DNA of 64,000 bases from Streptomyces spinosus (GCF_020400655.1 NZ_JAINRC010000021.1:62001-126000); one strand, 5' to 3'; positions 25,033 to 34,706 are shown, numbered from the stretch's first letter. Numbers and translations: made by a program. Notes: a model not told the origin generated them from the letters alone.

Positions 25033-26414
25033 ACCGCGTGCTGCGCTTCTTCCGCCGCGTCGGCCCGCGCACCCTGCGCGGCCGGCTCTCCCTCGTGGCG
25101 CTGACCACCGCCGCCGCGCTGATGACGATCCTGACCGTGACGTTCAACACCGTCATGGACCGGCACCTACAGCACCAGGCGGACGACGAACTACGCAACC
25201 GGGCGGCAGCGGTGGCCACGACCATCGACACCAGCGGCCCTCGGGTCCGCGTCCTGGAAACCGTCAACGACCGTCTCCTCGACGCCAACGTATGGATCTA
25301 CGCAGGAACCCGTCTGCTGGAGAAGCCCCCGTCGGCTCCGGACGGCACCTCCCTGACGCAGGCCGCCGACCGGCTGGCCGCACAGCGGAAGCACGCCTGC
25401 GCGACCGTCCAGGCCCAGGGCCGCTCATCCGTCAGGGTGTGCTCCCAGCACTTCCCGGGCCGCCAGGCCTCCGCCACCGTCGTCACCGCCCTGAGCCTCG
25501 CCCCGTACCGCAGCTCGGCCGACACTCTGCTGCTGGGGTCGCTGATCCTGGACACCGTGATGCTCGGCTGTACGTACGTACTCACCCGGCTCTCGGTCGG
25601 CCGGGCGCTGCGCCCGGTGCGGACGATGACCGACCAAGCCACCCAGTGGAGCGCCGTGGGCTCCGACGAGCGCTTCGGCACGGAAGACCACCCGACCGAA
25701 CTCGCACGGCTCGGAGCCTCACTGGACGCACTCCTCGACCGCATCCGCACCGTTCTGCGCCACGAACAGCAGCTGACCGGAGAGCTGTCCCACGAACTGC
25801 GCACCCCCCTCACCCGGATCATCATGGAACTCGACTGGTGGCGAACCCGCCCCCGCACGGACGCCGAGACCCGCGCCGTGCACGAGGTGATCGGCGACGC
25901 CGCCCAGTCCATGCGCACGATCTGCGACACCCTCCTGAACGAGGCCCGCGGAGACGCGCTGAACCCGACGACGGCCCCCGGCACGACCGATGTCGTGCCC
26001 GTCCTGGACCGCCTCTTCCGGCAACTCGGTACACCGGACCGGATGATGACCGCCGTGGAGACCGAAACGCCGGTGCTCGAGGCAGGAGTCGCAGCCCCTC
26101 TCCTGGAACGCATCCTCAGCCCCCTGCTGACCAACGCCGTACGCTACGCCCGCGCCCGCGTGACCGTGTCCGTACGGCGCGGCCCCGGCACCGTACGGAT
26201 TGACGTCGTCGATGACGGCCCCGGCGTGGCGGAGGAGTTCGTGGACGAACTCTTCCTGCCCGGCCGCCGCGCCGACTCCGACGACGGACACGACGGTGCG
26301 GGCCTGGGGCTCCCGCTGGCACGGCGTCTGGCCCGCGCCGTAGGCGGTGAGGTGTCCTATGACCGCGGACACGTGCCTGGAGCCAGGTTCACGGTCAGCC
26401 TGCCCGCTGGGTGA
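25029..26414 (+). CDS. Sensor histidine kinase
   Basis: 461-aa membrane kinase: membrane helix at about 20-42, an extracytoplasmic sensor of about 120 residues with two cysteines (HACATV, RVCSQH), second helix at about 165-187, HAMP-like linker, then the dimerisation domain with phospho-acceptor His255 in GELSHELRTPLTR. The ATPase domain has an N box (LLTNAVRYA), DDGPGV and GAGLGLPLARRLA. It forms a pair with the preceding response regulator. Confidence 0.92.
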   Translation: MNRVLRFFRRVGPRTLRGRLSLVALTTAAALMTILTVTFNTVMDRHLQHQADDELRNRAAAVATTIDTSGPRVRVLETVNDRLLDANVWIYAGTRLLEKPPSAPDGTSLTQAADRLAAQRKHACATVQAQGRSSVRVCSQHFPGRQASATVVTALSLAPYRSSADTLLLGSLILDTVMLGCTYVLTRLSVGRALRPVRTMTDQATQWSAVGSDERFGTEDHPTELARLGASLDALLDRIRTVLRHEQQLTGELSHELRTPLTRIIMELDWWRTRPRTDAETRAVHEVIGDAAQSMRTICDTLLNEARGDALNPTTAPGTTDVVPVLDRLFRQLGTPDRMMTAVETETPVLEAGVAAPLLERILSPLLTNAVRYARARVTVSVRRGPGTVRIDVVDDGPGVAEEFVDELFLPGRRADSDDGHDGAGLGLPLARRLARAVGGEVSYDRGHVPGARFTVSLPAG

Positions 26415-26813
26415 CCGGAGCCTGCTGCGTCACCGGCCGGTCGCGGGCCGGCCTTCCGGCACCTACCCGCTACGACGACGCCGGTGACCGCCGGCGCTGG
26501 GCGCGGGGGGTGCCCGGGCTGCCTGCGGGTGACGGTGTGGGGCACGGCCAGGCGGTGTCTTCAGACATGCCCGGCCCTACAGCAAGCGTCGATCGCCGGG
26601 GCGCGGCAGGGCGGCAGCCCGCTCGTGGCCGTCCTCCCCCGTGGGGCGCGCTCAACGCCTCGCCGCCCGCTGGGAGTGCCGAGCCTGACTCCACGCAGCC
26701 TTCGTCTCCCTGGCCGGCAGCCTCACCTGCATGTGACGTCTGAAGAGACGCAAATTCCTGATCGTCTTCGAGCTCTCAGTCCTCGCCGCCTGGAGGACTC
26801 CTGAGCCGCGCTG
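26415..26813. other. 399-bp stretch without a gene
   Basis: No frame carries a recognisable domain or a start with ribosome binding site. It lies between the kinase stop and a decayed hydrolase gene and probably contains remains of the 5' part of that gene beyond recognition. Confidence 0.55.
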
Positions 26814-27175
26814 ACCTTGCTGGTCGGGAACACGAGGGAGCTCGGCGTCGACATCGGCCGGATCGCCGTGGCCGGGGAAAGCGCCGGCGCGGGTCTGGCT
26901 GCCGGCAGCGCCCTGTACGCCCGCGATCACGACCTCCCCGCCCCGCGTACGCAGTACCTGGGCATCCCGGCACTGGAGCCGCCTCGGGACACCTTCCACG
27001 TGCGGCTTCACCGGCACACCCGACTGGAAGCGGCCGAATGCCCAGGTGGCCTGGGGCTTCTACCTCGGCGGCGAGGGAATCCGGTGCGGAGACGCTGTCA
27101 GCCCCTACGCGGCGCCGGCGCGCGCCGAGGATCTTTCCGGTCTGCCGCCCATTTTCCTGGACTTGCCGGTCCAAA
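26814..27175 (+). pseudogene. Alpha/beta hydrolase (HSL type), frameshifted remnant
   Basis: The nucleophile block GRIAVAGESAGAGLAAGSAL and ARDHDLPAPRTQYLGIPALE are in one frame. After about 26995 the homology continues in another frame: GFTGTPDWKRPNAQVAWGFY, then DAVSPYAAPARAEDLSGLPP. The catalytic Asp region is partly visible, but the N-terminus with the HGGG motif and the catalytic His end are lost. It belongs to the hormone-sensitive-lipase-like esterases. Confidence 0.75.
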
Positions 27176-27301
27176 AAGTGCGCTCTACTTTCGCAGTCAT
27201 ACCGCAAGAGGCCGCCGGGCCGGCTGGGCCATGGTCCACCGCGTGACATGACAGCGGCGGCAACCGCACACCCGTATCCACCGAGCCTGGAGGCTTGCGT
27301 C

Positions 27302-27682
27302 ATGGCTGTCACCGACAACGACACACTGGTCCGCGAGTTCGTGGACACCTTCAACGGCAAGGACGCCGACGCCCTCGCCCCGTTCCTGGCCGACGACGTT
27401 CTCTTCACCGCCTACGGTGACGCGCCCGTCAGGGGGCGCGACGCGGTGATAGCTCTGTGGAAGGGCGTGTTCGCCAACTTCGGGCAGATCAAGTTCGAGA
27501 CCGTGCACCAGGCGGTCAACGGCGACGTCGTCATCGCCGAGCAGATCCACGGGCTCGCGCTGCCCGGTGGCGAGCTCGCCCCCGTGATGAACATGGCCGT
27601 CTACGAGCTGCGCGACGGCAGGATCGCGGCCTGGCGCGACTACACCAACCCCGCCTACGCGTCCACCCTCCTGCACGCCTGA
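27302..27682 (+). CDS. NTF2/SnoaL-like small protein
   Basis: 126-aa single-domain protein of the ketosteroid-isomerase-like (NTF2) fold: VREFVDTFNGKDADALAPFL, VRGRDAVIALWKGVF, MNMAVYELRDGRIAAWRDYT. Such proteins act as isomerases, epoxide hydrolases or stress-related binding proteins. The gene has a good ribosome binding site (CTGGAGG) and precedes a quinone oxidoreductase gene by 138 bp on the same strand. Confidence 0.8.
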   Translation: MAVTDNDTLVREFVDTFNGKDADALAPFLADDVLFTAYGDAPVRGRDAVIALWKGVFANFGQIKFETVHQAVNGDVVIAEQIHGLALPGGELAPVMNMAVYELRDGRIAAWRDYTNPAYASTLLHA

Positions 27683-27820
27683 GCGGGGCGCTTGGCCGAA
27701 AACGCGGCAGGGACCGACGTCTCCCTCCCCGCGACAACAGGGCCCCTGCCAGTCCCGGGGGACCCGTCAATGCACTCGCCGCCCGACCGGCGGCCGTACC
27801 GACAGAAAGAGGTGTGCCCC

Positions 27821-28792
27821 ATGCGGGCTGTGGTAGTGGAAGAGCTGGGCGGGCCGGAAGTGCTCCGGTTGAAGGAGTGGCCCGACCCCGTGCCCGAGCC
27901 GGGCGAACTGGTGGTGGACATCGACTTCGCCGGCATCAACTTCATGGACACCGGCACCCGTTCCGGCTTCTCGGTGCCCGGCGAGCCGCCCTTCGTCCCC
28001 GGTGTCGAGGGCGCCGGCCGGGTCACCGCCATCGGAGAGGGCGTCAGCGGTTTCGCGATCGGCGACCGGGTGTCCTGGGTCTCGGTCTACGGCAGCTACG
28101 CCGAGAAGATCGCCGTCCCCGCCGACCAGGTCGTTCCGGTCCCGGACGACATCCCGAGCGACATCGCCGCCGCCACGATGATGCAGGGACTCACCGCCCA
28201 CCACTTCGTCACGGAGTCCGCGCCCCTGGCCGAGGGTGAGACCGCGCTCGTCCACTCCGCCGCCGGCGGTGTGGGAAGCATCGTCACCCAGCTGCTCACA
28301 CTGCGCGGCGTACGGGTGATCGGCCTGGTCTCGCGGGAGGAGAAGGTCGCTGTCGCGAAGACGGCGGGCGCGGACGAGGTGCTCGTCTCCTCCGGCGGCG
28401 ACTTCGTGGACCGCGTCAAGGAGCTGACGGACGGGGAGGGAGTGCACGCGGTCTTCGACGGCGGTGGCGCCACCACGTTCCGGCCCTCGCTGGAGGTGCT
28501 GCGGAGGGTGGGCACCCTGGTCTACTACGGCCCGCTGATCGGCGACGTCCCCACCGTGCGCATGCTCGACCTGCCCAAGAGCGTCAGAATCACCTACGCG
28601 GTGTACGCGGACCACATCCACAACCGGGAGCTGCTGCTCCGGCACACCCAGGACCTCTTCGACAAGATCCGTGAGGGGAAGCTGCGGATCGGCATCAGTG
28701 AGCGCTACCGGCTGGGCGCGGCCGCTCAGGCACACGCGGACATCGAGTCGCGGCGTACCTCCGGCAAGCTGCTGCTCGATGCGAGCCGCTGA
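27821..28792 (+). CDS. Quinone oxidoreductase, zinc-independent MDR family
   Basis: 323-aa medium-chain reductase. The N-terminal GroES-like domain (GELVVDIDFAGINFMDTGTR, PGVEGAGRVTAIGEGV) lacks zinc ligands. The NADPH-binding motif VHSAAGGVGSIVTQLL and the C-terminal KLLLD signature place it with QOR/crotonyl-type reductases. ATG 27821 has the ribosome binding site AGAAAGAGG; the frame is open further upstream without homology. It may detoxify quinones together with the NTF2-like protein. Confidence 0.9.
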   Translation: MRAVVVEELGGPEVLRLKEWPDPVPEPGELVVDIDFAGINFMDTGTRSGFSVPGEPPFVPGVEGAGRVTAIGEGVSGFAIGDRVSWVSVYGSYAEKIAVPADQVVPVPDDIPSDIAAATMMQGLTAHHFVTESAPLAEGETALVHSAAGGVGSIVTQLLTLRGVRVIGLVSREEKVAVAKTAGADEVLVSSGGDFVDRVKELTDGEGVHAVFDGGGATTFRPSLEVLRRVGTLVYYGPLIGDVPTVRMLDLPKSVRITYAVYADHIHNRELLLRHTQDLFDKIREGKLRIGISERYRLGAAAQAHADIESRRTSGKLLLDASR

Positions 28793-28814
28793 ACCGGCCG
28801 GGTAGGCGGGCCGC

Positions 28815-29080
28815 TGTTCATAGCCGGCCTTGTCGAACCTCGGCGGACGGCCACGCGAGAACCGAACCTCTGGCGATTGCAAATCTGGTCCGCCTTCTCC
28901 GGGAGGGTGCACCGTACGCCGCGCCTGCGCAGGTAAGCGCGGTTCGCGCGCGAGCCGTAGGCCCGGTCGGCGCGGACCTTGCCCGGCCGGGAGCGCGTGG
29001 GTACGGCGGAGGACGTCGGCGGCGAGGGCGCCCGGCCGGTGTCACGCGGCAGCCCTCCGCCGGACAGATCCCCACGCCGG
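28815..29080 (-). mobile_element. IS5-family transposase remnant
   Basis: On the minus strand the pieces RPGKVRADRAYGSRANRAYL and RRRGVRCTLPEKADQ are followed, in a shifted frame, by SRGRPPRFDKAGYEQRPAY. These are the conserved DDE-region blocks of IS5/IS427-group transposases. The element is frameshifted and lacks both ends. Confidence 0.75.
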
Positions 29081-29102
29081 GTGGACCTTGCCCTGGGTGT
29101 AG

Positions 29103-29705
29103 CTACCGTTGTCCTCGGTCCATGTCCTGGCTGGCGGCACGGTACTCGCTTGGAGTCATGCCGGTGGCGGTGCGGAACGATCGGGTGAAATCGGATGGCC
29201 TCGGGTATCCCCAGCGCATCGCGATGGCGGCGATGGGGACGGTGCACTGGGCCGGGTCGGCCAGGTCTCGTCGGCAGCGGGCGAGGCGTTGCTGCCGGAT
29301 GACGTCGCTGACTGCGGTGCCGTGCTGCTGGAAGATACGGTGCAGATAGCGCGTGGAGATGAAGTGTGCCGCCGCTATCGCGCGGGGTGTGAGGCGGGGA
29401 TCGCCCAAGTGGGTGGCGATGTGGGCGCTGATCTGCTCGAACAGTGCGCGCTGCCGTGAGCCAGTCGGAAGCAGTGTCTGCCGGTCGGCATGGTGGGCGA
29501 GTAGGGCGGCTGTGAGGTCGACTGCGGTGGTGCCCAGCCGGACGCTGTCACCGGAGGTGAGGTCGGCGTGTGTATCGGCGAGGCCGGTGAGCATCTGGCG
29601 CAGGAGCAGACCGACCCCTGCTCGTCCGTCAAGCGCCGCACCACATAGCGGTGCTACCGCCTTTTCCGGCAACGGAAGAAGCTGCCGGGGGAACTGCAAC
29701 AGCAT
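29103..29705 (-). CDS. AraC-family regulator, probably N-terminally truncated
   Basis: 200-aa protein with a complete C-terminal AraC DNA-binding domain (LTPRAIAAAHFISTRYLHRI, AIAMRWGYPRPSDFTRSFRT, GMTPSEYRA). The upstream part (LLQFPRQLLPLPEKAV) is the end of the AraC-binding-like domain of NitR/OxyR-like AraC activators. These are normally about 310-330 aa, so some 120 residues are missing; the ankyrin gene starts close upstream. No ribosome binding site is evident. An IS5 remnant lies directly downstream. It may be a pseudogene or a DNA-binding fragment. Confidence 0.7.
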   Translation of the reverse strand: MLLQFPRQLLPLPEKAVAPLCGAALDGRAGVGLLLRQMLTGLADTHADLTSGDSVRLGTTAVDLTAALLAHHADRQTLLPTGSRQRALFEQISAHIATHLGDPRLTPRAIAAAHFISTRYLHRIFQQHGTAVSDVIRQQRLARCRRDLADPAQCTVPIAAIAMRWGYPRPSDFTRSFRTATGMTPSEYRAASQDMDRGQR

Positions 29706-29734
29706 CGCTCGGCCGGTCAGGCAGTCGGCAGAGC

Positions 29735-30139
29735 CTAGGAGAAAGCTCCGCCCGGAAGGTGGGCAGCCACGTCATAGTTGGCGATCCGTCCGGCCAATGC
29801 CCGCGGACTCACACCGTGAACGTTAACCCGGTCGGGGTCGGCACCGGCTTCCAGCAGCAGCCGGATCGCCGCCCCCTCGCCCTGCGAACAGAACACCGCC
29901 CGCCACAAAGGCGTATTGCCTTGACCATCCACGGCATCGACCCGGGCATCCGCGGCCAAGAGAATCTCGATAACCGATGGTGCCTGGGCCTGAGCCGCAA
30001 AATGCAGCGGCGTCCAGCCTGCGGCATCGGCTGCCTCAGGGTCGGCGCCCTCGGCCAACAGCACCTTCAGGCCTTCCACGTGCCCATCGACAGCCGCATA
30101 ATGCACCGCCGTCCGCCCCAACCGATCTCGATCCGTCAT
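29735..30139 (-). CDS. Ankyrin-repeat protein
   Basis: 134-aa soluble protein with three to four ankyrin repeats: GRTAVHYAAVDGHVEGLKVL, GWTPLHFAAQAQAPSVIEIL, GNTPLWRAVFCSQGEGAAIR and a last partial repeat. It has no signal peptide or other domain and probably mediates protein binding. ATG 30139 is chosen because repeat 1 begins there; the frame is open further upstream without homology. The gene is divergent from the next hypothetical gene. Confidence 0.85.
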   Translation of the reverse strand: MTDRDRLGRTAVHYAAVDGHVEGLKVLLAEGADPEAADAAGWTPLHFAAQAQAPSVIEILLAADARVDAVDGQGNTPLWRAVFCSQGEGAAIRLLLEAGADPDRVNVHGVSPRALAGRIANYDVAAHLPGGAFS

Positions 30140-30161
30140 GCCGCCATCCTGACCCACGACC

Positions 30162-30644
30162 TTGACCAAAGAGATAGGGGCACCCCCTCCGAGGTCGATC
30201 GAGGTCCGCTTCGGTAGCAGCCGGGTCAGGGCCGTCGACGTCGCGCTCCACGCCACGGCTTCCGTCGACGCGATCCCCGCCGCACACCCGGAGGTCGACT
30301 GGGACCAGTTGCACGCGGTCGAGAAAGGACGGCACTCCCCACTCGCCGCGCGGCCGAAGCAGGCCGCCCCGGCCCGACCCGAGCCGCTGCTCGTCAACGC
30401 CGCCTCTCCCGTGTCCGGCGGGAGGGGCGTCCTGGCCGCCTACCTCGCCGGCCGGGACAGCCGGGGCGAAACGTTCCGCTTTCTCGTCCGCACCGACCAC
30501 GGCCACCACGTCGTCATGGCCGACCACCTCACCGACCCCGGCTGGGAAGCGGACCCTGCCGTCTGCCAGGCACTACCCGCCTACCTTCGCGACGCCCTCG
30601 CCCGACATCGAGGCCGTGACGCGGCCATGACGCCACCCGCGTAG
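30162..30644 (+). CDS. Hypothetical protein
   Basis: 160 codons from a TTG start, divergent from the ankyrin gene. The second half has a normal protein composition (AGRDSRGETFRFLVRTDHGH, PAYLRDALARH); the first half is less convincing. I recognise no family and no ribosome binding site, and the true start may be further in. It could be a decayed gene. Confidence 0.4.
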   Translation: MTKEIGAPPPRSIEVRFGSSRVRAVDVALHATASVDAIPAAHPEVDWDQLHAVEKGRHSPLAARPKQAAPARPEPLLVNAASPVSGGRGVLAAYLAGRDSRGETFRFLVRTDHGHHVVMADHLTDPGWEADPAVCQALPAYLRDALARHRGRDAAMTPPA

Positions 30645-31058
30645 GTCTCCTCCGTCTCCTCGGCCAGCCCGCCTCCGGCCGGCGCGTGACGCATTCCCGG
30701 GAGCGCGGACCCGCCAGCGCGCCTCGGACAGCGCCCCCTGCCCGCCCCAGGGCGGAACGCGAGCCCGTTGGCCGTTGCGCCATGCGCCGGACAGGGCGCC
30801 TGTTCGGTGGCGTTCGGCGCCGCCCAGGCCTGTGTCCTCCGGCGAGTTAGCGCCGAGCGGCCGGCGCGTCAGTCGTGATGCCACCAGGTCACGACAAGGC
30901 CGCTCAGCAAGTCCCCATTGCGGCGGGGACGGCTCCGCTCGGGAGTGCCACGGCAACGAGGACAGTCTCAGCCACCGCACCCCCATCGGTGGGAGCGGGC
31001 GTCACCGCACACCCAGCCGCTACGACCACCAACCCGGCGAACTTACGCGGTCGCAGCG
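30645..31058. other. 414-bp stretch without a gene
   Basis: No recognisable gene. Its right end carries the first copy of a 28-bp repeat that also occurs beyond the following gene. Confidence 0.5.
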
Positions 31059-31592
31059 CTAGGTGTGGATGAGGATCTGCCGTACGGGATGTCCGAGCGC
31101 CTCCGTGAGCGAGGCCAGTTCCTCGTCGGTCAGCCATGCCCGGTTCGGATACAGGACCTCGAGCCTGAACCGCGCGAACCCCGTCGGCCAGTCATACACC
31201 AGCTCGTTGAGCGACGTCTCGACGCCACAGCAGGGAACCGTCACCGTGAGCGTCGAGAAGCCTTCTTTGTAGCGCTCCGAGACGGACTCCCCCCACCAGT
31301 CGGGTGTGAACTGCGAACCGCAGCGCGGGCAGGAGATCTTCTCCAGGCTGGCGCCGCAGAAGACCACTTCGACGCTGTCATGCCACTTGGCTTCCAGGCC
31401 ACGGCGGGCGTCGTCGTCGGGAAGCATCCCGGACAGCACAGCCGCAGCACGATCCGCCGCATCCTTACTGGGCCGCCAGTACGGATCAGTCGGAATCACC
31501 GTCAGGTAGTTGTCACTCATCGCCCGCCTCCCCGTACCGGCCGGTGGCCGCTCCTCGTCCACCGACCCGGCGAACCTATCCGGTCACAGCAC
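31032..31592 (+). repeat. 28-bp direct repeats flanking the gene at 31059-31520
   Basis: Copies at 31032-31059 and 31565-31592 match at 23 of 28 positions. Both begin ACCCGGCGAAC and share CGGTC-x-CAGC near the end. They lie directly at the 3' side and 45 bp beyond the 5' side of one small gene. Origin unknown: dispersed intergenic repeat, or footprint of an inserted cassette. Confidence 0.55.
31059..31520 (-). CDS. Hypothetical small protein with zinc-binding cysteines
   Basis: 153-aa soluble protein. A Cys-x2-Cys motif (EKISCPRCGSQFTPDWW) is followed about 30 residues later by a Cys-Cys pair (VTVPCCGVETSLNEL), consistent with one structural zinc. The rest is Trp-rich and acidic, with no known domain that I can name. 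ATG 31520 is chosen over 31562, which lacks normal composition. The gene is flanked by imperfect 28-bp repeats. Confidence 0.65.
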   Translation of the reverse strand: MSDNYLTVIPTDPYWRPSKDAADRAAAVLSGMLPDDDARRGLEAKWHDSVEVVFCGASLEKISCPRCGSQFTPDWWGESVSERYKEGFSTLTVTVPCCGVETSLNELVYDWPTGFARFRLEVLYPNRAWLTDEELASLTEALGHPVRQILIHT

Positions 31593-31766
31593 GATCCCCC
31601 CACTGGTCGAAATACCCGGCGAAGCATGCTTCGGCTACGGTCTGTTGCGAAGACGCGTGGCCGCATCGGCCGGACAGGTCGGCGTCGGGAAATGCTCGCC
31701 CGGCCCGGCAGCGCTGCCCGCCCCGGTGAGGATGCGGGCAGCAGCGCCGGGCCGGGGGCCGCCGGG

Positions 31767-32147
31767 TCAGGACACCCTGACGCAGGGGGTGCCCTGCGCC
31801 GCTCCGCTCGTGGTGTAGCCCGTGGCGCACACGGAGCCGGAGCCGGAGGTGAAGCTGGTCGAGTAGTAGTTGCCCTTGCCGCCGTACCAGGTCTGGGTGC
31901 CGCTGTCCCGGCTCCCACCGGGCCAGGTGACGTGGAAGTACCCGGTGAAGGTGGTGTTCCGCGCCCAGGCCTGGACCAGCACCGTGCCGCCCGCGTTGCC
32001 GGCGACGTAGATGCACACGTTGTTGTTGCAGCCGGTGGCGGACTTCAGGGCCGCGGCGTCGGCGGCACCGCCGGTGCCGAGGGCCAGTGCCGCGGTGGCG
32101 GTGGCGAGAGCGATGGCAACCGTTCCGGTGCGCAAGCGCGTCCTCAT
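31767..32147 (-). CDS. Small secreted protein with four cysteines
   Basis: 126-aa exported protein. The signal peptide spans about residues 1-32 (cleavage near ADAAA), and the mature chain of about 94 residues contains CNNNVCIYVAGN plus two later cysteines (SVCATG, TPCVRV). It is rich in Gly, Ser, Thr and Tyr and looks like a small extracellular beta protein. A strong ribosome binding site (GGAGGAGAC) precedes ATG 32147. It lies 121 bp downstream of an XRE-type regulator on the same strand. Function unknown. Confidence 0.8.
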   Translation of the reverse strand: MRTRLRTGTVAIALATATAALALGTGGAADAAALKSATGCNNNVCIYVAGNAGGTVLVQAWARNTTFTGYFHVTWPGGSRDSGTQTWYGGKGNYYSTSFTSGSGSVCATGYTTSGAAQGTPCVRVS

Positions 32148-32268
32148 GTCTCCTCCAGAGGTCGGGGAATCGGCGTGCTCATACTCGCCGCGCCCGGGCT
32201 GCCCGGACGGATGCGTTGCACCGGCTCTGCTGCTGTGCAACACGCACGCCGGGACCGCCCCGGCCGAG

Positions 32269-33891
32269 CTACACGCACGCGCTCTCCCGGACGGCGCGGG
32301 CCAGCTCGACCCACCAGCCCGACAGGCTGCGCAACGGCTCGGAGTGCGCCCGGGGGTGGGCGAGGCGCCGGAGCAGATCCAGTTCTCCGCTCATGGCGGC
32401 GTTGTACACGAAGCGTTTCAGGGCGGTCCGGGCGGTGGGGCCGGGATGCTCCCGCCAGTGCTCCTCCAGGCGTCGCAGGGCTGCCTGCCAATAGCCCGCG
32501 GGGCTGTGGCCGCCGATGTGCCCGAGCGCGTGCACCGCCGCTTGTTCGACCTCATGGGGCAGTCCGCGGGCCAGGGTGAGCCGCGCGACGGTCGGCCGCT
32601 GGTCGGGGCCGCCCAGCACCCGGAGGGCGTGCAGGACCGGCACTGCGCGCTCGGTCACCTGCACCGTGCCGGGCACACGCAGTTCTTCACAGAGCGCCTC
32701 GGCCACCGCGCCGCCGTAGGGACTGGCGTCCAGGAGCATCGCCGTGTAGAGCCGGACGTCCGCCACGGGGTGGTGCAGCATGTCGTCGACGACGCCGCGC
32801 AGCGCCGCGTCGGGGGCGGGCCCCGGACCGTCGGAGAAGCGGGCCGACATGCGGTCCAGCACGACCCGAGCGGCGTGCGGTTCGACGAGCCGCCCGTGCC
32901 GCACGATGTTCCGGGTCACGGGCCGCTCGTACGCCATCTCGGCGAGGCGTGCCGCTCGGGCCGGTGGCAGCGGTAACTGTTGCAGCAGCACGGCGGCGGC
33001 TTCAGCCTCCAGCCGGCCGGCGGTTTTCTCCAGGACGCCGGACACCACCTCGGCGAGGACGGCAGACTGCCGACCGGAGAAGTGACGCCTGCGGTTCTTG
33101 CGGTGGCTGGCCAGCAGTGCCCCGTAGAAGGTCTCCGAAGCGATCGGGTCGGTCAGCTGTCGCAGGACCTGCCGGGCGGCCTGCGGATGGGCACTGGCCT
33201 CCAGGATGCTGGCGACCTCGATCAACCCCGCGTGTTCGGGGCACGCCAGCACGTCCTCGCACGCCTCGACAGCGTCCGTCGCCCACACCTCGTCGGCCAT
33301 CAGCCGCCCGACTGCTTCGTAACGCCGCTGCCAGGCCATGCCGTCCGAGACCAGCATCTCCTTCAGCAGCCGCCGTGCCACGGACTGCCGGACGCGGCCC
33401 GGCGCCACCACGACCCCGGGAGCGGTCACCAGTGCGGTCAGATCGTCCCAGTCCCCGGCCGCCAGGATGTCGCCGTCCAGTACCCGGTCCAGCAGGGCGT
33501 CCAGTCGCCGTCCGGTCGCGCGGTCTCCCGTGCTCGTCGGCCGGGCAGGCCGGAGGAAGGCCACCGCTGACCGTCCTCCGTCGTAGCGGGCCATCGCGTC
33601 GATGACGGACAGCAGATGGTGGGATGGCAGCCCGAGGACGTCTTCGTACCGACGTACGACGCCGCGGTCCACGGCGGTCCGTCCGGTTTCCCAGCGCGAC
33701 ACCGAGCTCGGGCTGGCGTCGCCGTTCACGGCCGCAAGGGCCCGCGCGAAGCCCCGGAGGCCCCGCAGTCCGGCGTCGCCGTGGCACTGCCGGTGGGCCC
33801 TCAGCAGCCAGCCCGCCCTGGCCCGCCAGGACGGCATGGGAACGGCCGCAGCCAGCGGTAAGTCTCCGGTGTTTCTCTCCCGACGCGACAC
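32269..33891 (-). CDS. XRE-type regulator with helical-repeat domain
   Basis: 540-aa protein. An N-terminal helix-turn-helix (FARALAAVNGDASPSSVSRW, ETGRTAVDRGVVRRYE) is followed by about 430 residues of alternating amphipathic helices resembling HEAT/ARM repeats (EQAAVHALGHIGGHSP, and similar). No membrane segment. This layout is frequent in Streptomyces and is poorly understood; the repeat part probably senses a partner protein or ligand. The small secreted protein gene follows and may be its target. Confidence 0.8.
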   Translation of the reverse strand: MSRRERNTGDLPLAAAVPMPSWRARAGWLLRAHRQCHGDAGLRGLRGFARALAAVNGDASPSSVSRWETGRTAVDRGVVRRYEDVLGLPSHHLLSVIDAMARYDGGRSAVAFLRPARPTSTGDRATGRRLDALLDRVLDGDILAAGDWDDLTALVTAPGVVVAPGRVRQSVARRLLKEMLVSDGMAWQRRYEAVGRLMADEVWATDAVEACEDVLACPEHAGLIEVASILEASAHPQAARQVLRQLTDPIASETFYGALLASHRKNRRRHFSGRQSAVLAEVVSGVLEKTAGRLEAEAAAVLLQQLPLPPARAARLAEMAYERPVTRNIVRHGRLVEPHAARVVLDRMSARFSDGPGPAPDAALRGVVDDMLHHPVADVRLYTAMLLDASPYGGAVAEALCEELRVPGTVQVTERAVPVLHALRVLGGPDQRPTVARLTLARGLPHEVEQAAVHALGHIGGHSPAGYWQAALRRLEEHWREHPGPTARTALKRFVYNAAMSGELDLLRRLAHPRAHSEPLRSLSGWWVELARAVRESACV

Positions 33892-34706
33892 GATGCTCTC
33901 CTCCTCGCCCGGCCCGGCACCACCCTGAAGTCCTCAGCCGCTGCCCAGCGCGAGGGACATGCGCGTCATCGTGCCTCCGGAGCGAACCGGGCGTAGCTCC
34001 TGGACCCGGCCGGCATGGACGTGCAAGCGCCGAAGACGCTGCACCGCGGGATGGACTCGTGCCATGCATACGACCGCTGGTGCACTGCCGCCAAGGCCGG
34101 TTCCAGCCTGGAGCACCGACTCGGAGAACAGCTCTGACGGCTCTGCGTTGTCTCCAGTCGGATCTGCCACAGAGGCCGCCCTCATCCCTCCACCGGGCCC
34201 CGCGGACGCTCGCCCGCTTCACAGGGACACCGTCGTCGACCTACGCGCGCAACGGCGTCAGGTCAAGGAGATCTCCTGCGGTTCGGGCATTCTCAGGCCT
34301 CGTTCCTCTTCACGAGGCCGAGGAAGAGGGCGAATACGCGCCGGTGTCGGGCAACCGGCCGTCAGCAAGGCGGTGTTGAAACCGGGGGTGGCCAGCGGGC
34401 GAGAATGACGGCGGTTCAGCTGAGGAGCTCCCCCGGGGTTCCTCCGAGCACCCGCTCAGGTATCTCGCCACCCGGGGCCGCGCGGGGTTGATCGTGGCGG
34501 CCGGTGGAGAGGTGCTGGCTGAGCTGCCCGCTTACGAGCGGGGTACGCCCGCCGCATCACAGCCGGTAGTCCTCTCACGCCCTCGCCTGACCAGGCGAAC
34601 GAACTCCGAAGCCCGCAGGGAGCGCAGCCGCCCCAGCCGTCCTGAGTCCCACCCCTGAAGACGGGACACCATTCACGGACCTATCGAGTGTCGACAACGC
34701 TCGTGA
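33892..34706. other. 815-bp stretch without a recognisable gene
   Basis: No frame has a recognisable domain with a plausible start. A hairpin (GGCCTCGT and ACGAGGCC around an 8-base loop, 34297-34320) could end transcription. A short plus-strand frame near 34440-34530 (HPLRYLATRGRAGLIVAAGG) has normal composition and may be a gene remnant that I cannot place. Confidence 0.5.
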
